Positions 9,104-17,297 of a stretch of DNA of 52,841 nt are shown here, piece after piece. Source of the DNA: Thalassotalea sp. Lineage in GTDB: Bacteria > Pseudomonadota > Gammaproteobacteria > Enterobacterales > Alteromonadaceae. The stretch's first letter is position 1. The number at the start of each line of letters is the position of its first letter. The DNA lies in assembly GCA_029237915.1 (NCBI GenBank), contig JAQWHD010000041.1:1-52841 (forward strand), read 5' to 3'. The notes below the pieces were generated by a model. That model was not told the origin of the DNA and ran no database searches. It saw only the letters and a program-made list of their open reading frames with translations. The translations under genes were made by a program, and so were the position numbers.

Positions 9104-9883
9104 ATGTACATTAAATCTTATTTGTACTTAAGTTTAGTGGTTTCGAGTGTTTTATTTATGACCAACAGTAACGCAAAAAATGATACGAAATGGCCAAAGT
9201 CAGCTAAAAAAGCAATAAGCTTATCTTATGATGATGCGCTTAATTCACAGCTAGATAATGCAATTCCTGCATTAGAACACTATGGCTTTAAAGCGTCCTT
9301 TTATTTGGAACTACAATCGCCAACCATCTCTGCTCGTTTAGATGAGTGGCGAAAAACAGCAGCCTCTGGTCATGAGTTGGGTAACCATAGTATTTTTCAC
9401 AATTGCAGTGCCTCTAAGCCAAATAGAAGTTGGGTTGAAAAGCACCGAGACTTAGATAAGCGTAGTATTGATTCCGTTGTTGCCGAAATTAAGGTCGCCA
9501 ATGATTTTTTATTTGCCATTGATGGTAAAAAACAGCGTACATTTACTCCTCCTTGTTTCGATACCTTAGTTGCAGGTGAAAGTTATATACCTCATATAAA
9601 TGACTTGTTTGTAGCCATTAAAGGCATATCAAATGGTGCGTCACCTGCGTTTAGCGATGTGATCAGTGGCAATGTAAAAACTGCTGATGAGCTGATTGAA
9701 AAAATCGAAAACTTCCCTGAAAATATGGACGTTATCAATGTCTTGTTTCATGGTGTTGGTGGTGACCACTTAAGCATAAGTGTGGAAGAGCACAATAAGT
9801 TCTTACAATATTTAGATAACCACCGAGCAGACTATTGGGTAGACTCATATATAAATATTATGACGTTAGTAAATAACAACTAA
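9104..9883 (+). CDS. Secreted polysaccharide deacetylase (NodB fold)
   Basis: 259 aa with a signal peptide of about 24 residues ending Asn-Ala-Lys. The carbohydrate esterase family 4 core is visible. Motif 1 is Ser-Tyr-Asp-Asp-Ala, with the base and metal Asp. Motif 2 is His-Ser-Ile-Phe-His, the two zinc-binding His. Later a Pro-Pro-Cys segment stands where the usual RxPxG motif 3 would be, so motif 3 is atypical. The likely reaction is removal of N- or O-acetyl groups from an envelope or environmental polysaccharide in the periplasm. An in-frame start further upstream exists but overlaps the transporter gene; the ATG at 9104 places the signal peptide at the N-terminus. Substrate unknown. Confidence 0.85.
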   Translation: MYIKSYLYLSLVVSSVLFMTNSNAKNDTKWPKSAKKAISLSYDDALNSQLDNAIPALEHYGFKASFYLELQSPTISARLDEWRKTAASGHELGNHSIFHNCSASKPNRSWVEKHRDLDKRSIDSVVAEIKVANDFLFAIDGKKQRTFTPPCFDTLVAGESYIPHINDLFVAIKGISNGASPAFSDVISGNVKTADELIEKIENFPENMDVINVLFHGVGGDHLSISVEEHNKFLQYLDNHRADYWVDSYINIMTLVNNN

Positions 9884-9913
9884 TCAATAACCCAAACTCT
9901 GAAGGAGTTTATA

Positions 9914-10096
9914 ATGCCACTGTTAGTATTATTAGTGATCAGCTTAGTAAGTATGTTGCTGTGCTATTTAATTGCACGGTTCAAAGGTGTTAAGGTAATT
10001 AAGTGGGTGGTGTGGGGAGCTTTATTAGGGCCGCTAGCGATCCCTTTTGTTTTGTTTGCAAAAAAAGAAGGTACCCAATTGTCTAAAAACAACTGA
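9914..10096 (+). CDS. Small inner-membrane protein, 60 aa
   Basis: 60-aa protein with two hydrophobic helices (about residues 2-22 and 30-49) and a basic, polar C-terminus, preceded by an excellent AAGGAG six bases before the ATG. Sequence near the second helix (Trp-Gly-Ala-Leu-Leu-Gly-Pro-Leu-Ala) resembles the short hydrophobic domains of many small membrane proteins, but I cannot assign a family. It lies 30 bases after the deacetylase gene and may be its last operon member. Its final codons form the hairpin that terminates the yciB-yciI transcript from the other strand. Confidence 0.75.
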   Translation: MPLLVLLVISLVSMLLCYLIARFKGVKVIKWVVWGALLGPLAIPFVLFAKKEGTQLSKNN

Positions 10097-10103
10097 GTAC
10101 CTT
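10060..10103 (-). terminator. Intrinsic terminator of yciB-yciI
   Basis: A 7-bp outer stem (10068-10074 with 10097-10103, AAGGTAC/GTACCTT) with a mostly paired inner stem (AATTGT/ACAACT). On the minus strand it is followed by CTTTTTT (10061-10067 region), a classical terminator for the minus-strand genes. It lies inside the C-terminal coding sequence and stop of the small membrane protein gene. Confidence 0.75.
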
Positions 10104-10116
10104 GATTGGCGTTATT

Positions 10117-10419
10117 CTATTGTGGAAACACCTTTTTATAAGGTTTCACCGTTACAGTTTTATATACACCTGCAGCCACATACGGGTCGGCATCTGCCCA
10201 TGTTTTAGCATCTTGCAAACTATCAAATTCTAGAATAAGTAATGAACCGCTAAATCCTGCACTACCGGGGTCTTCACTATCAATAGCAGGGCAAGGGCCG
10301 CCAACAATTAAACGACCTTGTGCTTGCATATCCTTTAAGCGAGCAATATGTTGTTCGCGAACTGATAACCTTAACTCTAATGAGTTCTCAATATCTTCAC
10401 TGTAAATTACGTATAGCAT
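10117..10419 (-). CDS. yciI: YciI-like protein
   Basis: 100-aa protein closely matching E. coli YciI along its full length ([21 protein letters not shown] and [10 protein letters not shown] segments). The ferredoxin-like dimeric fold has a His-Asp pair (His near residue 24, Asp in the ADPYV segment) thought to form an active site, and the reaction is unknown in most members. The RBS GGGAA lies 7 bases from the ATG. It follows yciB with a 12-base gap, the same neighbour arrangement as in other gammaproteobacteria, so the two form an operon that ends at the terminator near 10060-10103. Confidence 0.93.
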   Translation of the reverse strand: MLYVIYSEDIENSLELRLSVREQHIARLKDMQAQGRLIVGGPCPAIDSEDPGSAGFSGSLLILEFDSLQDAKTWADADPYVAAGVYKTVTVKPYKKVFPQ

Positions 10420-10431
10420 GCTGTCTTTCCC

Positions 10432-10998
10432 TTATTTATCGTTTTCTAATGTTTTGACACTTTCTTCTTCGTCTTTTGGAATGTATTTATAAATCGACAT
10501 AATCGAAATAATGGTAAATAAGAAAGTTAAACCAGTTAAGCCAAATACTTTAAAGTTCACCCAAGTTTCTTGGTCAAAATTAAAGGCTATATACAGATTC
10601 AAAAGGGCGCACATAAAGAAGAAACCAACCCAAGCTAAATTGAATTTAGTCCAAATTTTCTCTGGTAACGGCAATTGCTCGCCCATTAAATTTTCTAACA
10701 AATTTTTATTAAATGCGTATTTACTCACTAATAAAGCAACGCCAAAAAGCCCGTTGATAATGGTTACTTTCCATTTTAAAAATGCATCATTATGGAAGAA
10801 TATGGTTAAGCCACCAAATACAGCGATTAAGCCAAAGAAAATCCAATGACGGTTAAGAATGGGCTTACCTGTTGCTTTCATAACAATTAAATGCAGAGCA
10901 GAGGTAACAATTAAAGCACCTGTTGCGATAAAAACATCGAACATTTTATAAAATATGAAAAATACGATTAGCGGGATATATTCGAAAAAAGCGACCAT
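10432..10998 (-). CDS. yciB: Inner-membrane septation protein YciB
   Basis: 188-aa polytopic membrane protein matching YciB/IspA-type septation proteins: an N-terminal Pro-Leu-Ile-Val-Phe-Phe helix, a TIFFHNDAFLKWK loop, the LNLYIAFNF segment and a charged C-terminal tail. YciB interacts with elongation and division proteins and affects cell-envelope integrity in E. coli. AGGAA is six bases before the ATG. First gene of the yciB-yciI operon. Confidence 0.93.
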   Translation of the reverse strand: MVAFFEYIPLIVFFIFYKMFDVFIATGALIVTSALHLIVMKATGKPILNRHWIFFGLIAVFGGLTIFFHNDAFLKWKVTIINGLFGVALLVSKYAFNKNLLENLMGEQLPLPEKIWTKFNLAWVGFFFMCALLNLYIAFNFDQETWVNFKVFGLTGLTFLFTIISIMSIYKYIPKDEEESVKTLENDK

Positions 10999-11140
10999 TA
11001 AAGATTCCTGAGTTATTTGTAATTTATTTACTATAAGTTGCTGGCGTTAGCACTGCTAGCTTAGTTATTTTCATTAACGTTAATGTTTACATTCTACCTA
11101 AAGCTAATTAGGCATACTAGTGATGTTATGTAAGTATCTA

Positions 11141-11773
11141 TTACTTCGGATAAATAGTTTTATCAATACGGCCATTTTTAGTCGACTCGACCTTTAATGA
11201 ATTAGTTATGTCTTTCCAAGCACGAACTTTTCCACCCACATTAATACGTTTAAATTGGCCATCTGCTTTTTCTGCTTGTACAAAATCGGCTAAGCGTTGG
11301 TAACTGTCATTTTTGCTTACATCAATGCTAAGTAGAACGTCTTCTCGGCCTTGAAAGTATTGCTCAACATTTTTTTGATGTGTTTGATAACACTGTGTTA
11401 GGAAATCATCACTGCTGATATTCTCTAAGGTAAAGGGGCTAAATGTTTCAACAAAACAGCGCTTTATGTGTGGGTTAAAGCCACCATCGCCGCGAGTAAC
11501 ATTAGTATGCATACGTTGCAGTAACTGCTTAATTGACGGGATCCATAGCTCTAGCTCACGTTGTAAATGAATAAACTTAGAACCAGGATAAAGCTTATCA
11601 AGTAACTGATAATCACTATACGCTGGCGTATCAGCGATAACGTCCGCATTAGCTAAGCACTCTGCTGTATAACAGGTATGAGCGACTTTAAAGCCCATGC
11701 CAAGCATTGCCACACAGATACTTGTGGTAGCGGTTCTAGGTAAACCTATGATGAAAATTTTTGAGTTGGTCAT
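11141..11773 (-). CDS. Sulfotransferase-family protein
   Basis: 210-aa P-loop protein. The N-terminus has a beta strand followed by GLPRTATTSI, the PAPS 5'-phosphosulfate-binding loop of the sulfotransferase superfamily. A second segment, KFIHLQRELELWIPS (about 66-80), matches the 3'-phosphate-binding region (Arg then acidic/Trp) of the small sulfotransferase group (PF17784 type). A Lys-Val-Arg-Ala-Trp segment near the end fits the C-terminal PAPS contact. No signal peptide or membrane anchor. Acceptor substrate unknown; such genes often act on glycans, lipids or small molecules. It lies alone between yciB and the M24 peptidase on the same strand, with an 85-base gap and a weak RBS. Confidence 0.75.
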   Translation of the reverse strand: MTNSKIFIIGLPRTATTSICVAMLGMGFKVAHTCYTAECLANADVIADTPAYSDYQLLDKLYPGSKFIHLQRELELWIPSIKQLLQRMHTNVTRGDGGFNPHIKRCFVETFSPFTLENISSDDFLTQCYQTHQKNVEQYFQGREDVLLSIDVSKNDSYQRLADFVQAEKADGQFKRINVGGKVRAWKDITNSLKVESTKNGRIDKTIYPK

Positions 11774-11858
11774 AACGTATTAAGTTTGGGGTAAATAAAT
11801 TTGCTGTAAATTTCGCCCAGCAAACCTGGGCGTGATAATACCATGATATCTAATCGTA

Positions 11859-13079
11859 CTATGCGTTATAGCCAAAAGGGTCTGAAATACTATGGGCCGG
11901 CTGAGTAAACCATTTTGGTCCATCTGCGGTCATATAAAAGTGATCTTCATGGCGTATACCAAATTCGCCAGGAATACAGATCATTGGTTCATTAGAGAAA
12001 CACATACCAACAGTAAGAGGCGTATTATCATTTAACACTAAGTAAGGCCATTCATGGATATCTAAACCAATGCCATGGCCTGTTCTATGTGGTAGACCTG
12101 GTATCGAGTAGTTTTCGCCTAAACCTACCGTAGGTAAATAATCTCGTACTGCTTGATCGGCAATAGAGCAAGGTTGTCCTAATTGCGCAGCTTCAAATGC
12201 TAAACGCTGCGCTTCTTTTTCATAGTTCCAGATTTGTGTTTGGCGTTCATTAGCTTCACCAAATACATAAGTGCGGGTAATGTCAGAATTATAGCCCTGT
12301 ACTTGGCAACCCGTATCGATAAGCACAATATCATTCATCGCTAAAGGATTTGGATTGGCCACGCCGTGCGGGTAAGCCGAGTCTTCACCAAATAATACGA
12401 TAACAAAGTAAGAGCCCGCAGGTGCGCCAACACGCTTATGTGCAGTATTGATAAACTCTTCTACTTCCTTAGTGGTTATGCCGACATATAAAATGCGCGC
12501 TGCAGCTTTATGCACTTCTAAGGTCATGTCTTTTGCGCGTTGCAATAAAGCGATTTCTGCTGCTGTCTTTTCCATACGGCAACCAGCAGTAACTACTTTT
12601 GCATCAACTAAGTTAAATTCAGGTGCTGCTTGGTTTATGCCGTTAGCAACAAAGAAAGCGGTAGATTCATCAATGGCAATATTACCTGAGGTGATGCCTT
12701 TTGCTTTTAACGCATCGACAAATGTTTGATAAGGGCTAACATGTTCTTGCCAGCCATTAACGTGACCATCGATAACCATGAATTGTTCAAGCGTAGTTAT
12801 TTCAAAATGAGGAGCAATATATTCAACATCACCAACCGCTGGAATGATAGCGCCAACCATACGCTCAGAAGCGTACCAGCGAGTACCGGTAAAATAATAA
12901 AGATTGGTACCAGCATTTACATAAGTTGCGGCAATATCGTTTGCTTGCATTAATGCCTGTGCTTTCTCGATACGCTGTTGGTACTCGGCCTTACTAATAG
13001 GTGTAATATCGAGTGCCATGTTGCTTAATTTTGCTAATTCTTGCTCTGCGGTTGAGCCGCCAATGCCGTTATTTATCAT
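11859..13079 (-). CDS. M24-family Xaa-Pro aminopeptidase
   Basis: 406-aa pita-bread metallopeptidase. The N-terminal creatinase-like domain spans about residues 30-165 and the M24 catalytic domain about 180-395. All five dinuclear-metal ligands are visible: Asp in LIDTGCQ, Asp in SDITRT, His in GHGIGLDIHE, Glu in SNEPM and Glu in IRHEDHF. This matches PepP/PepQ-like proline peptidases that cut Xaa-Pro bonds, or prolidases. Cytosolic, no signal peptide. Single-gene unit with an AT-rich upstream gap shared with the divergent two-component operon. Exact peptide specificity cannot be told from sequence. Confidence 0.88.
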   Translation of the reverse strand: MINNGIGGSTAEQELAKLSNMALDITPISKAEYQQRIEKAQALMQANDIAATYVNAGTNLYYFTGTRWYASERMVGAIIPAVGDVEYIAPHFEITTLEQFMVIDGHVNGWQEHVSPYQTFVDALKAKGITSGNIAIDESTAFFVANGINQAAPEFNLVDAKVVTAGCRMEKTAAEIALLQRAKDMTLEVHKAAARILYVGITTKEVEEFINTAHKRVGAPAGSYFVIVLFGEDSAYPHGVANPNPLAMNDIVLIDTGCQVQGYNSDITRTYVFGEANERQTQIWNYEKEAQRLAFEAAQLGQPCSIADQAVRDYLPTVGLGENYSIPGLPHRTGHGIGLDIHEWPYLVLNDNTPLTVGMCFSNEPMICIPGEFGIRHEDHFYMTADGPKWFTQPAHSISDPFGYNA

Positions 13080-13197
13080 AATTTAATTTCACTTTAAAAA
13101 TTTGCATCGAGTGTACTAAGTTTTACTGTTTTTTTCAGCTGTTTATATGAGTTTTAACTGGAACATTACTTGTTAGGTTTTAATAAATTAGTTTGTG

Positions 13198-13214
13198 CTT
13201 AAGATAACCTTAAG
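13198..13214 (+). promoter_or_regulatory. Candidate response-regulator box CTTAAG-N5-CTTAAG
   Basis: Two exact CTTAAG half-sites with an 11-base period, 145 bases before the response-regulator ATG, followed 8 bases later by a TATAAA that can serve as -10. OmpR-class regulators of the QseB/PmrA type bind this kind of tandem TTAA repeat. Likely autoregulation of the operon; the same element occurs at 18785 and 26548. Confidence 0.55.
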
Positions 13215-13358
13215 AATACTCCTATAAATTGTTGATTTAGGTTAATATTAGTTTTGAAAAAAGTAATTATTTTGGGTCGTTACTGTCAAAAATTATATTT
13301 AAATTGTAATCTTAATATATAGCCTTTGTTATTTTTTATATTTGGAAATACGCCATTA

Positions 13359-14021
13359 ATGAAAATATTAATAGTAGAAGATGATTTACAGCTAGCTCAA
13401 GGACTACAACGTTCTTTGCGTAATGAAGGGTATGCGGCAAATCATGTGAATAATGGCGCAAGAGCTATATTAAGTGTGCAAACCAATGAGTGTGATATTG
13501 TTATCCTCGATCTTGGCTTACCTGATATGGATGGTTTAGATGTGCTAAAAAAAATAAGACAATCGAAAAACAATATTCCGGTGCTAATTTTAACGGCTCG
13601 CGATTCTATTAATGAAAAAATTAATGGCTTAGATTTAGGCGCAGATGATTATTTAGCGAAACCTTTTGACCCTTCTGAATTATTTGCTCGCCTGCGAGTA
13701 TTAGAACGACGTCTAGGTACAGTTAATACCTCCATCATTAAGATTGCTGGTGTTAGCTTAGATACTAATGCCCATATGAGCTCTGTTGATGATAAGCATT
13801 TAGATCTATCTCGCAAAGAATATATGGTTTTAAAAGCATTAATGGAGAATTCTGGACGTATACAATCAAGAGAGCAACTTGAGTCCAAACTGTATGAATG
13901 GGGTGAAGAAGTCGCCAGCAATGCAGTTGAAGTTCATATCCATCATTTACGTAAAAAACTACCGGTTGGTTTTATTAAAACAGTACGCGGCATTGGTTAT
14001 ACAATAGGGGGCGGAAAATAA
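13359..14021 (+). CDS. OmpR-family response regulator (QseB-like)
   Basis: 220 aa: an N-terminal receiver domain (acidic pair EDD, phospho-acceptor Asp in LDLGLPDMDG, switch Thr in LTARD, Lys in LAKPFDP) and a C-terminal winged-helix DNA-binding domain (about 125-220) with LSRKEY, VHIHHLRKKL and TVRGIGYTI. The start at 13359 puts MKILIVEDD at the N-terminus as in QseB/PmrA/TctD relatives; the longer frame would add 11 hydrophobic residues from a non-ATG start. It is followed after 7 bases by its kinase gene and then four transport-related genes. Upstream lies a CTTAAG direct repeat, its probable own binding site. Confidence 0.92.
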   Translation: MKILIVEDDLQLAQGLQRSLRNEGYAANHVNNGARAILSVQTNECDIVILDLGLPDMDGLDVLKKIRQSKNNIPVLILTARDSINEKINGLDLGADDYLAKPFDPSELFARLRVLERRLGTVNTSIIKIAGVSLDTNAHMSSVDDKHLDLSRKEYMVLKALMENSGRIQSREQLESKLYEWGEEVASNAVEVHIHHLRKKLPVGFIKTVRGIGYTIGGGK

Positions 14022-14028
14022 GCTTTAT

Positions 14029-15369
14029 ATGATCTCAATTCGTCGTTACCAACTATTAGTTATTTTATCTATCATCACCTTGATAGCATTTTTTGCTGCC
14101 CTGAAAGGTTACTCGGCAAGTATGGAACGAGCGGAGCAATTATTTGATGGTCAACTTAAATCGTTAGCAAATGCTTTAATCATCATTGAAACTAAAGATA
14201 AAAGTATCGGTACAGGCCAGCATAGTGAGTTTGCCTTTCAAATTTGGAAAAACAAACAGCTTTTTTTACACTCAGATAATACTCCTAGAACAGCCATTAA
14301 AAATTTTAATGAAGGCTTTAGCGATATAAATTTTTCAGGTAAACGTTGGCGTAGTTTCTCTTATACTGATGAAGTTAATGATAAATGGATTATCGTGGCT
14401 CAGCCGATAGCTACTCGCTTTGAACTAGCTGAGGAAATGACCTTGGCGGCGGTATCCCCGTTAGTCTTTAGTATTCCACTTATCGCTCTTTTTATCTCAT
14501 TTGCAGTTAAGCGCAGCCTAAAACCTATAAATCAATTATCGCAGTTACTAAATGCTAAGCAAGCTAAGGACCTAACGCCAATTAGTATTGAGAGAAATTC
14601 TAAAGAATTGATGCCAATTACCGATACGCTTAACGACTTATTATTGCGTCTAGGTGATGCTTTTACACGAGAGCAAAGGTTTGCTGCCGATGTGGCTCAT
14701 GAATTAAGAACGCCTATTAGTGTTGTCAAGGTTAATGCGCATAATTTAAAAAACGAATGCGACAAGTTGATGATTAATAATCAAGATACAGAGGTAAACT
14801 TTGCTGATCTGGAACAAGGCATAGATAGATTAGCTAGTGTTGTAGAACAAATATTATTACTCAACAAAACTAACCACGAACACCTGAGTGTTCACTTTAG
14901 CCAGCTAAATTTGCAACGTTTAGGGCAAGAAGTGATCAGCGAAATTTACAATGAAATTGATCAACAACAACAATCGATAGAGCTTGACGCAGATCAGTTA
15001 TTTATAAATGGCGATGAGGTATCGCTAAAGATTGCTTTGCAAAACCTTATTTTAAATGCCAGTAAATATGCAGGTCGAAAATGTCATATCAAGGTTACTG
15101 TTAAGGAGTTAGCTGGCTTATTACATTTGAGTGTTGAAGATACAGGTCCTGGCATAGAAGCAAGCGAACTACCGAAAGTATTGCAACGATTTTATCGGGG
15201 TGAATCATTATTACAACAATCGACCATTAAAGGCTCGGGCCTAGGTTTGTCGATTGTTAAGCAAATTGCCAACTTACATAATGCTAAGCTCGAGCTTGCA
15301 GCTTCGCAAGATTTAGGTGGCTTAAAAGCAACGCTCGTCTTTAAGCATTTTATTGCTGGTGAACAGTAA
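14029..15369 (+). CDS. Sensor histidine kinase (QseC-like)
   Basis: 446-aa membrane kinase: transmembrane helix 1 at about 9-28, a periplasmic sensor of about 110 residues, helix 2 at about 140-160, HAMP-like linker, HisKA with His in FAADVAHELRTP, HATPase with N box NLILNASKYA, G1 EDTGPGIE and G2 GSGLGLSIV. The short periplasmic domain and the sequence style fit the QseC/PmrB group, whose ligands include metals and catechols in various species; the ligand here is unknown. Placement with cupredoxin-like and FTR1-like genes suggests metal sensing (inference). Stop and the next ATG overlap as TAATG. Confidence 0.92.
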   Translation: MISIRRYQLLVILSIITLIAFFAALKGYSASMERAEQLFDGQLKSLANALIIIETKDKSIGTGQHSEFAFQIWKNKQLFLHSDNTPRTAIKNFNEGFSDINFSGKRWRSFSYTDEVNDKWIIVAQPIATRFELAEEMTLAAVSPLVFSIPLIALFISFAVKRSLKPINQLSQLLNAKQAKDLTPISIERNSKELMPITDTLNDLLLRLGDAFTREQRFAADVAHELRTPISVVKVNAHNLKNECDKLMINNQDTEVNFADLEQGIDRLASVVEQILLLNKTNHEHLSVHFSQLNLQRLGQEVISEIYNEIDQQQQSIELDADQLFINGDEVSLKIALQNLILNASKYAGRKCHIKVTVKELAGLLHLSVEDTGPGIEASELPKVLQRFYRGESLLQQSTIKGSGLGLSIVKQIANLHNAKLELAASQDLGGLKATLVFKHFIAGEQ

Positions 15370-15740
15370 TGAAATATGGTTTTAAGTTACTCTCATTTAT
15401 GTCTTTAGTTGTCGCTAGCTTCTGTGCTTTAGCGAACAGTAATGAGGTACATTTAGTACTTGAAAACCATTTGTTTTATCCATCAACAGTGGTGATCACT
15501 GCCAACACCAAGGTTAAATTAATTATTGAAAATAAAGATGCAACGCCTGAAGAGTTTGACAGCTTCGACTTAAACCGAGAAAAAGTGTTGTTTGCTAAGA
15601 GTAAAACAACTATTTATATAGGCCCATTAGATCCCGGCGAATATAAATTTTTTGGTGAATTTAATCCGGCAATGGCCGTTGGTAAAGTTGTCGTTAAATC
15701 GAGTAAACAATTAATGCAGGAGAATGCTGATGTTAAGTAA
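15369..15740 (+). CDS. Periplasmic cupredoxin-like protein
   Basis: 123 aa with a signal peptide of about 22 residues (cleavage after Ala-Leu-Ala) and one cupredoxin-like beta sandwich (about 25-110) of the EfeO N-domain type. Segments such as LVLENHLFYPSTVVI, VKLIIENKD and GEYKFFGEFNP follow the family. The usual type-1 copper ligands (His, Cys, His, Met) are not complete: there is no Cys in the mature part. So copper binding of the blue type is unlikely and the domain may be a metal shuttle or structural partner. It starts on the stop of the kinase gene (TAATG) and overlaps the permease gene, so it is tightly co-expressed. Confidence 0.82.
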   Translation: MKYGFKLLSFMSLVVASFCALANSNEVHLVLENHLFYPSTVVITANTKVKLIIENKDATPEEFDSFDLNREKVLFAKSKTTIYIGPLDPGEYKFFGEFNPAMAVGKVVVKSSKQLMQENADVK

Positions 15741-16533
15741 TACTGTCTTCCTGTTTTTAAAAGATGCTTTACCAGTATTTTTACTGTGTAGCTTGTTGTT
15801 ATCAATGACTCGTTACAGTCAAATTAAATATCCATTATCAACTATACGACTCTTTGTCACCATAACCTTTGGGGTAATTGTTGCGGCCATACTAAGTGCT
15901 TTTACTCAACAAATTAGTGCTCTAATTGATGGCCGAGGTTATGAGTTATTGTCTATTTTATTGCTGTTTATGAGTTACCTATTATTTTTGATTTTAACTA
16001 AATACCTAAATCAAGATTTAAAATTCAACCTTAATATAATGCAATATTTGATTGCTTTAATACTCGTTTCTAATGGTATCGATTTCTTAGTCTACCTTCA
16101 GGGTTACTGGTTAATAACAGGTGCTACCCAAGCAATTGCTATAGGAATAGTTATTGGTTTAGGTATATGTAGTTCACTCGCTATTATATTGTTCTTTCTA
16201 GTTGATTTGCTGGCGGTTAATAAACAAAGAACTATGGCTTGGACAATTATGCTATTTTTTTCTGCAGGACAATTACTACAAGTTTCCCAACTCTTAAATC
16301 AAATAGATTTATTAGCCAATAGCCCTGCAGTTTTCAGTATTAATACAGTTATTGCTGATGATAGTGCACTTGGATATTTTTTAAATAGCTTCATAGGTTA
16401 TACATCCTCACCTACGTTTATTGAGTTAAGCATTTTTATTGGGGCACTTATTTTGCCATTCATTATCAATCGCCATAACACTAAACGCCCCTCTAATTTA
16501 GTACAGGCAAACTCTGTTAAGGAAAGCTTATGA
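15730..16533 (+). CDS. FTR1-fold permease with degenerate REGLE motifs
   Basis: 267-aa protein with about seven hydrophobic helices. Its layout follows EfeU/FTR1: helix 1 has Phe-Leu-Lys-Asp-Ala-Leu-Pro where FTR1 has LREGLEA, helix 4 has Val-Ser-Asn-Gly-Ile-Asp-Phe where FTR1 has the second REGLE, and the end has GYFLNSFIGYTSSPTFIE, aligning with the FTR1 C-terminal GY...P signature. The iron-binding glutamates of both motifs are therefore lost or changed (Asp in one). I chose ATG 15730 because AGGAGA lies six bases upstream; another ATG is at 15724. It overlaps the cupredoxin gene by 11 bases and the barrel gene by 4. Likely a metal-related membrane protein but not a canonical ferric permease; the family call rests on helix pattern and C-terminal motif. 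Confidence 0.65.
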   Translation: MLSNTVFLFLKDALPVFLLCSLLLSMTRYSQIKYPLSTIRLFVTITFGVIVAAILSAFTQQISALIDGRGYELLSILLLFMSYLLFLILTKYLNQDLKFNLNIMQYLIALILVSNGIDFLVYLQGYWLITGATQAIAIGIVIGLGICSSLAIILFFLVDLLAVNKQRTMAWTIMLFFSAGQLLQVSQLLNQIDLLANSPAVFSINTVIADDSALGYFLNSFIGYTSSPTFIELSIFIGALILPFIINRHNTKRPSNLVQANSVKESL

Positions 16534-17270
16534 AAGTTTACCTAAAACATCACATAAAAGATAAGCTTGCAACTGTGCTATTAACTCTGCTTGTTATCTT
16601 TCTTATCAGCGCCAAAAACCAAGCATTAGCTGATGGTATGGTGGTCGATAAAGTGTATCACCCATATGTTTTATCTGATGAAACAGAAGTTGAGTGGCGT
16701 TTGGTCTCAAGGCAAACTGATAATGGCAACACTCTTGCTCAGCGTCTGGGTTATGGGCACTCTATCTCTGAGCATATAATCGTTGAAGGTTATCTTATTG
16801 GAGAAGAAGATAACCAGGGCGATTTTGGTTTACAAGCTTATGAAGTAGAAGCTCGATTTATGCTATCTGAACAAGGTGAATTTTGGGCTGATTGGGGTGC
16901 CTTAGTTGAATTTGAAAAGCAACATGACGCCGATAACTATGAGTTTACTGGTGGATTTTTAGTGGAAAAAGAATTCGGTAAAACCAGTTTAACCCTCAAT
17001 GCCTTTATCATTCATGAGTGGGGGGAAGATCTAGATTCTGAGTGGGAGACTGAATTTAGAGCCCAGTGGCGTTATCGTTATATCTCCGAATTTCAGCCCG
17101 CAGTTGAGTTATATAGTGGTGAAAATTATTTAGGAATTGGCCCCGCATTTATGGGGTTGCACCGTTTCTCAACAAAAAAACGCTTAAAATGGGAAGCCGG
17201 CTTTATTAGTGAAATCTCTAATAGCGGTAAAGATCACAGCTTACGTTTTGCATTAGAGTATGAATTTTAA
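16530..17270 (+). CDS. Outer-membrane beta-barrel protein, unknown
   Basis: 246 aa with an N-terminal signal segment (hydrophobic core about residues 14-28, cleavage near Ala-Leu-Ala-Asp) followed by alternating-residue amphipathic strands rich in Glu, Trp, Tyr and Phe (VEWRLVSRQ, EVEARFMLSE, FRAQWRYRY). It ends in LRFALEYEF, the terminal aromatic expected of outer-membrane barrels. Start overlaps the previous stop (ATGA) and has AAGGA. Proteins of this type recur beside cupredoxin and FTR1-like genes in marine gammaproteobacteria, so it may be the outer-membrane component of a metal uptake or efflux route; no specific ligand residues recognised. Confidence 0.72.
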   Translation: MKVYLKHHIKDKLATVLLTLLVIFLISAKNQALADGMVVDKVYHPYVLSDETEVEWRLVSRQTDNGNTLAQRLGYGHSISEHIIVEGYLIGEEDNQGDFGLQAYEVEARFMLSEQGEFWADWGALVEFEKQHDADNYEFTGGFLVEKEFGKTSLTLNAFIIHEWGEDLDSEWETEFRAQWRYRYISEFQPAVELYSGENYLGIGPAFMGLHRFSTKKRLKWEAGFISEISNSGKDHSLRFALEYEF

Positions 17271-17297
17271 ATATACGAATTTTAAACAGGTGACATT

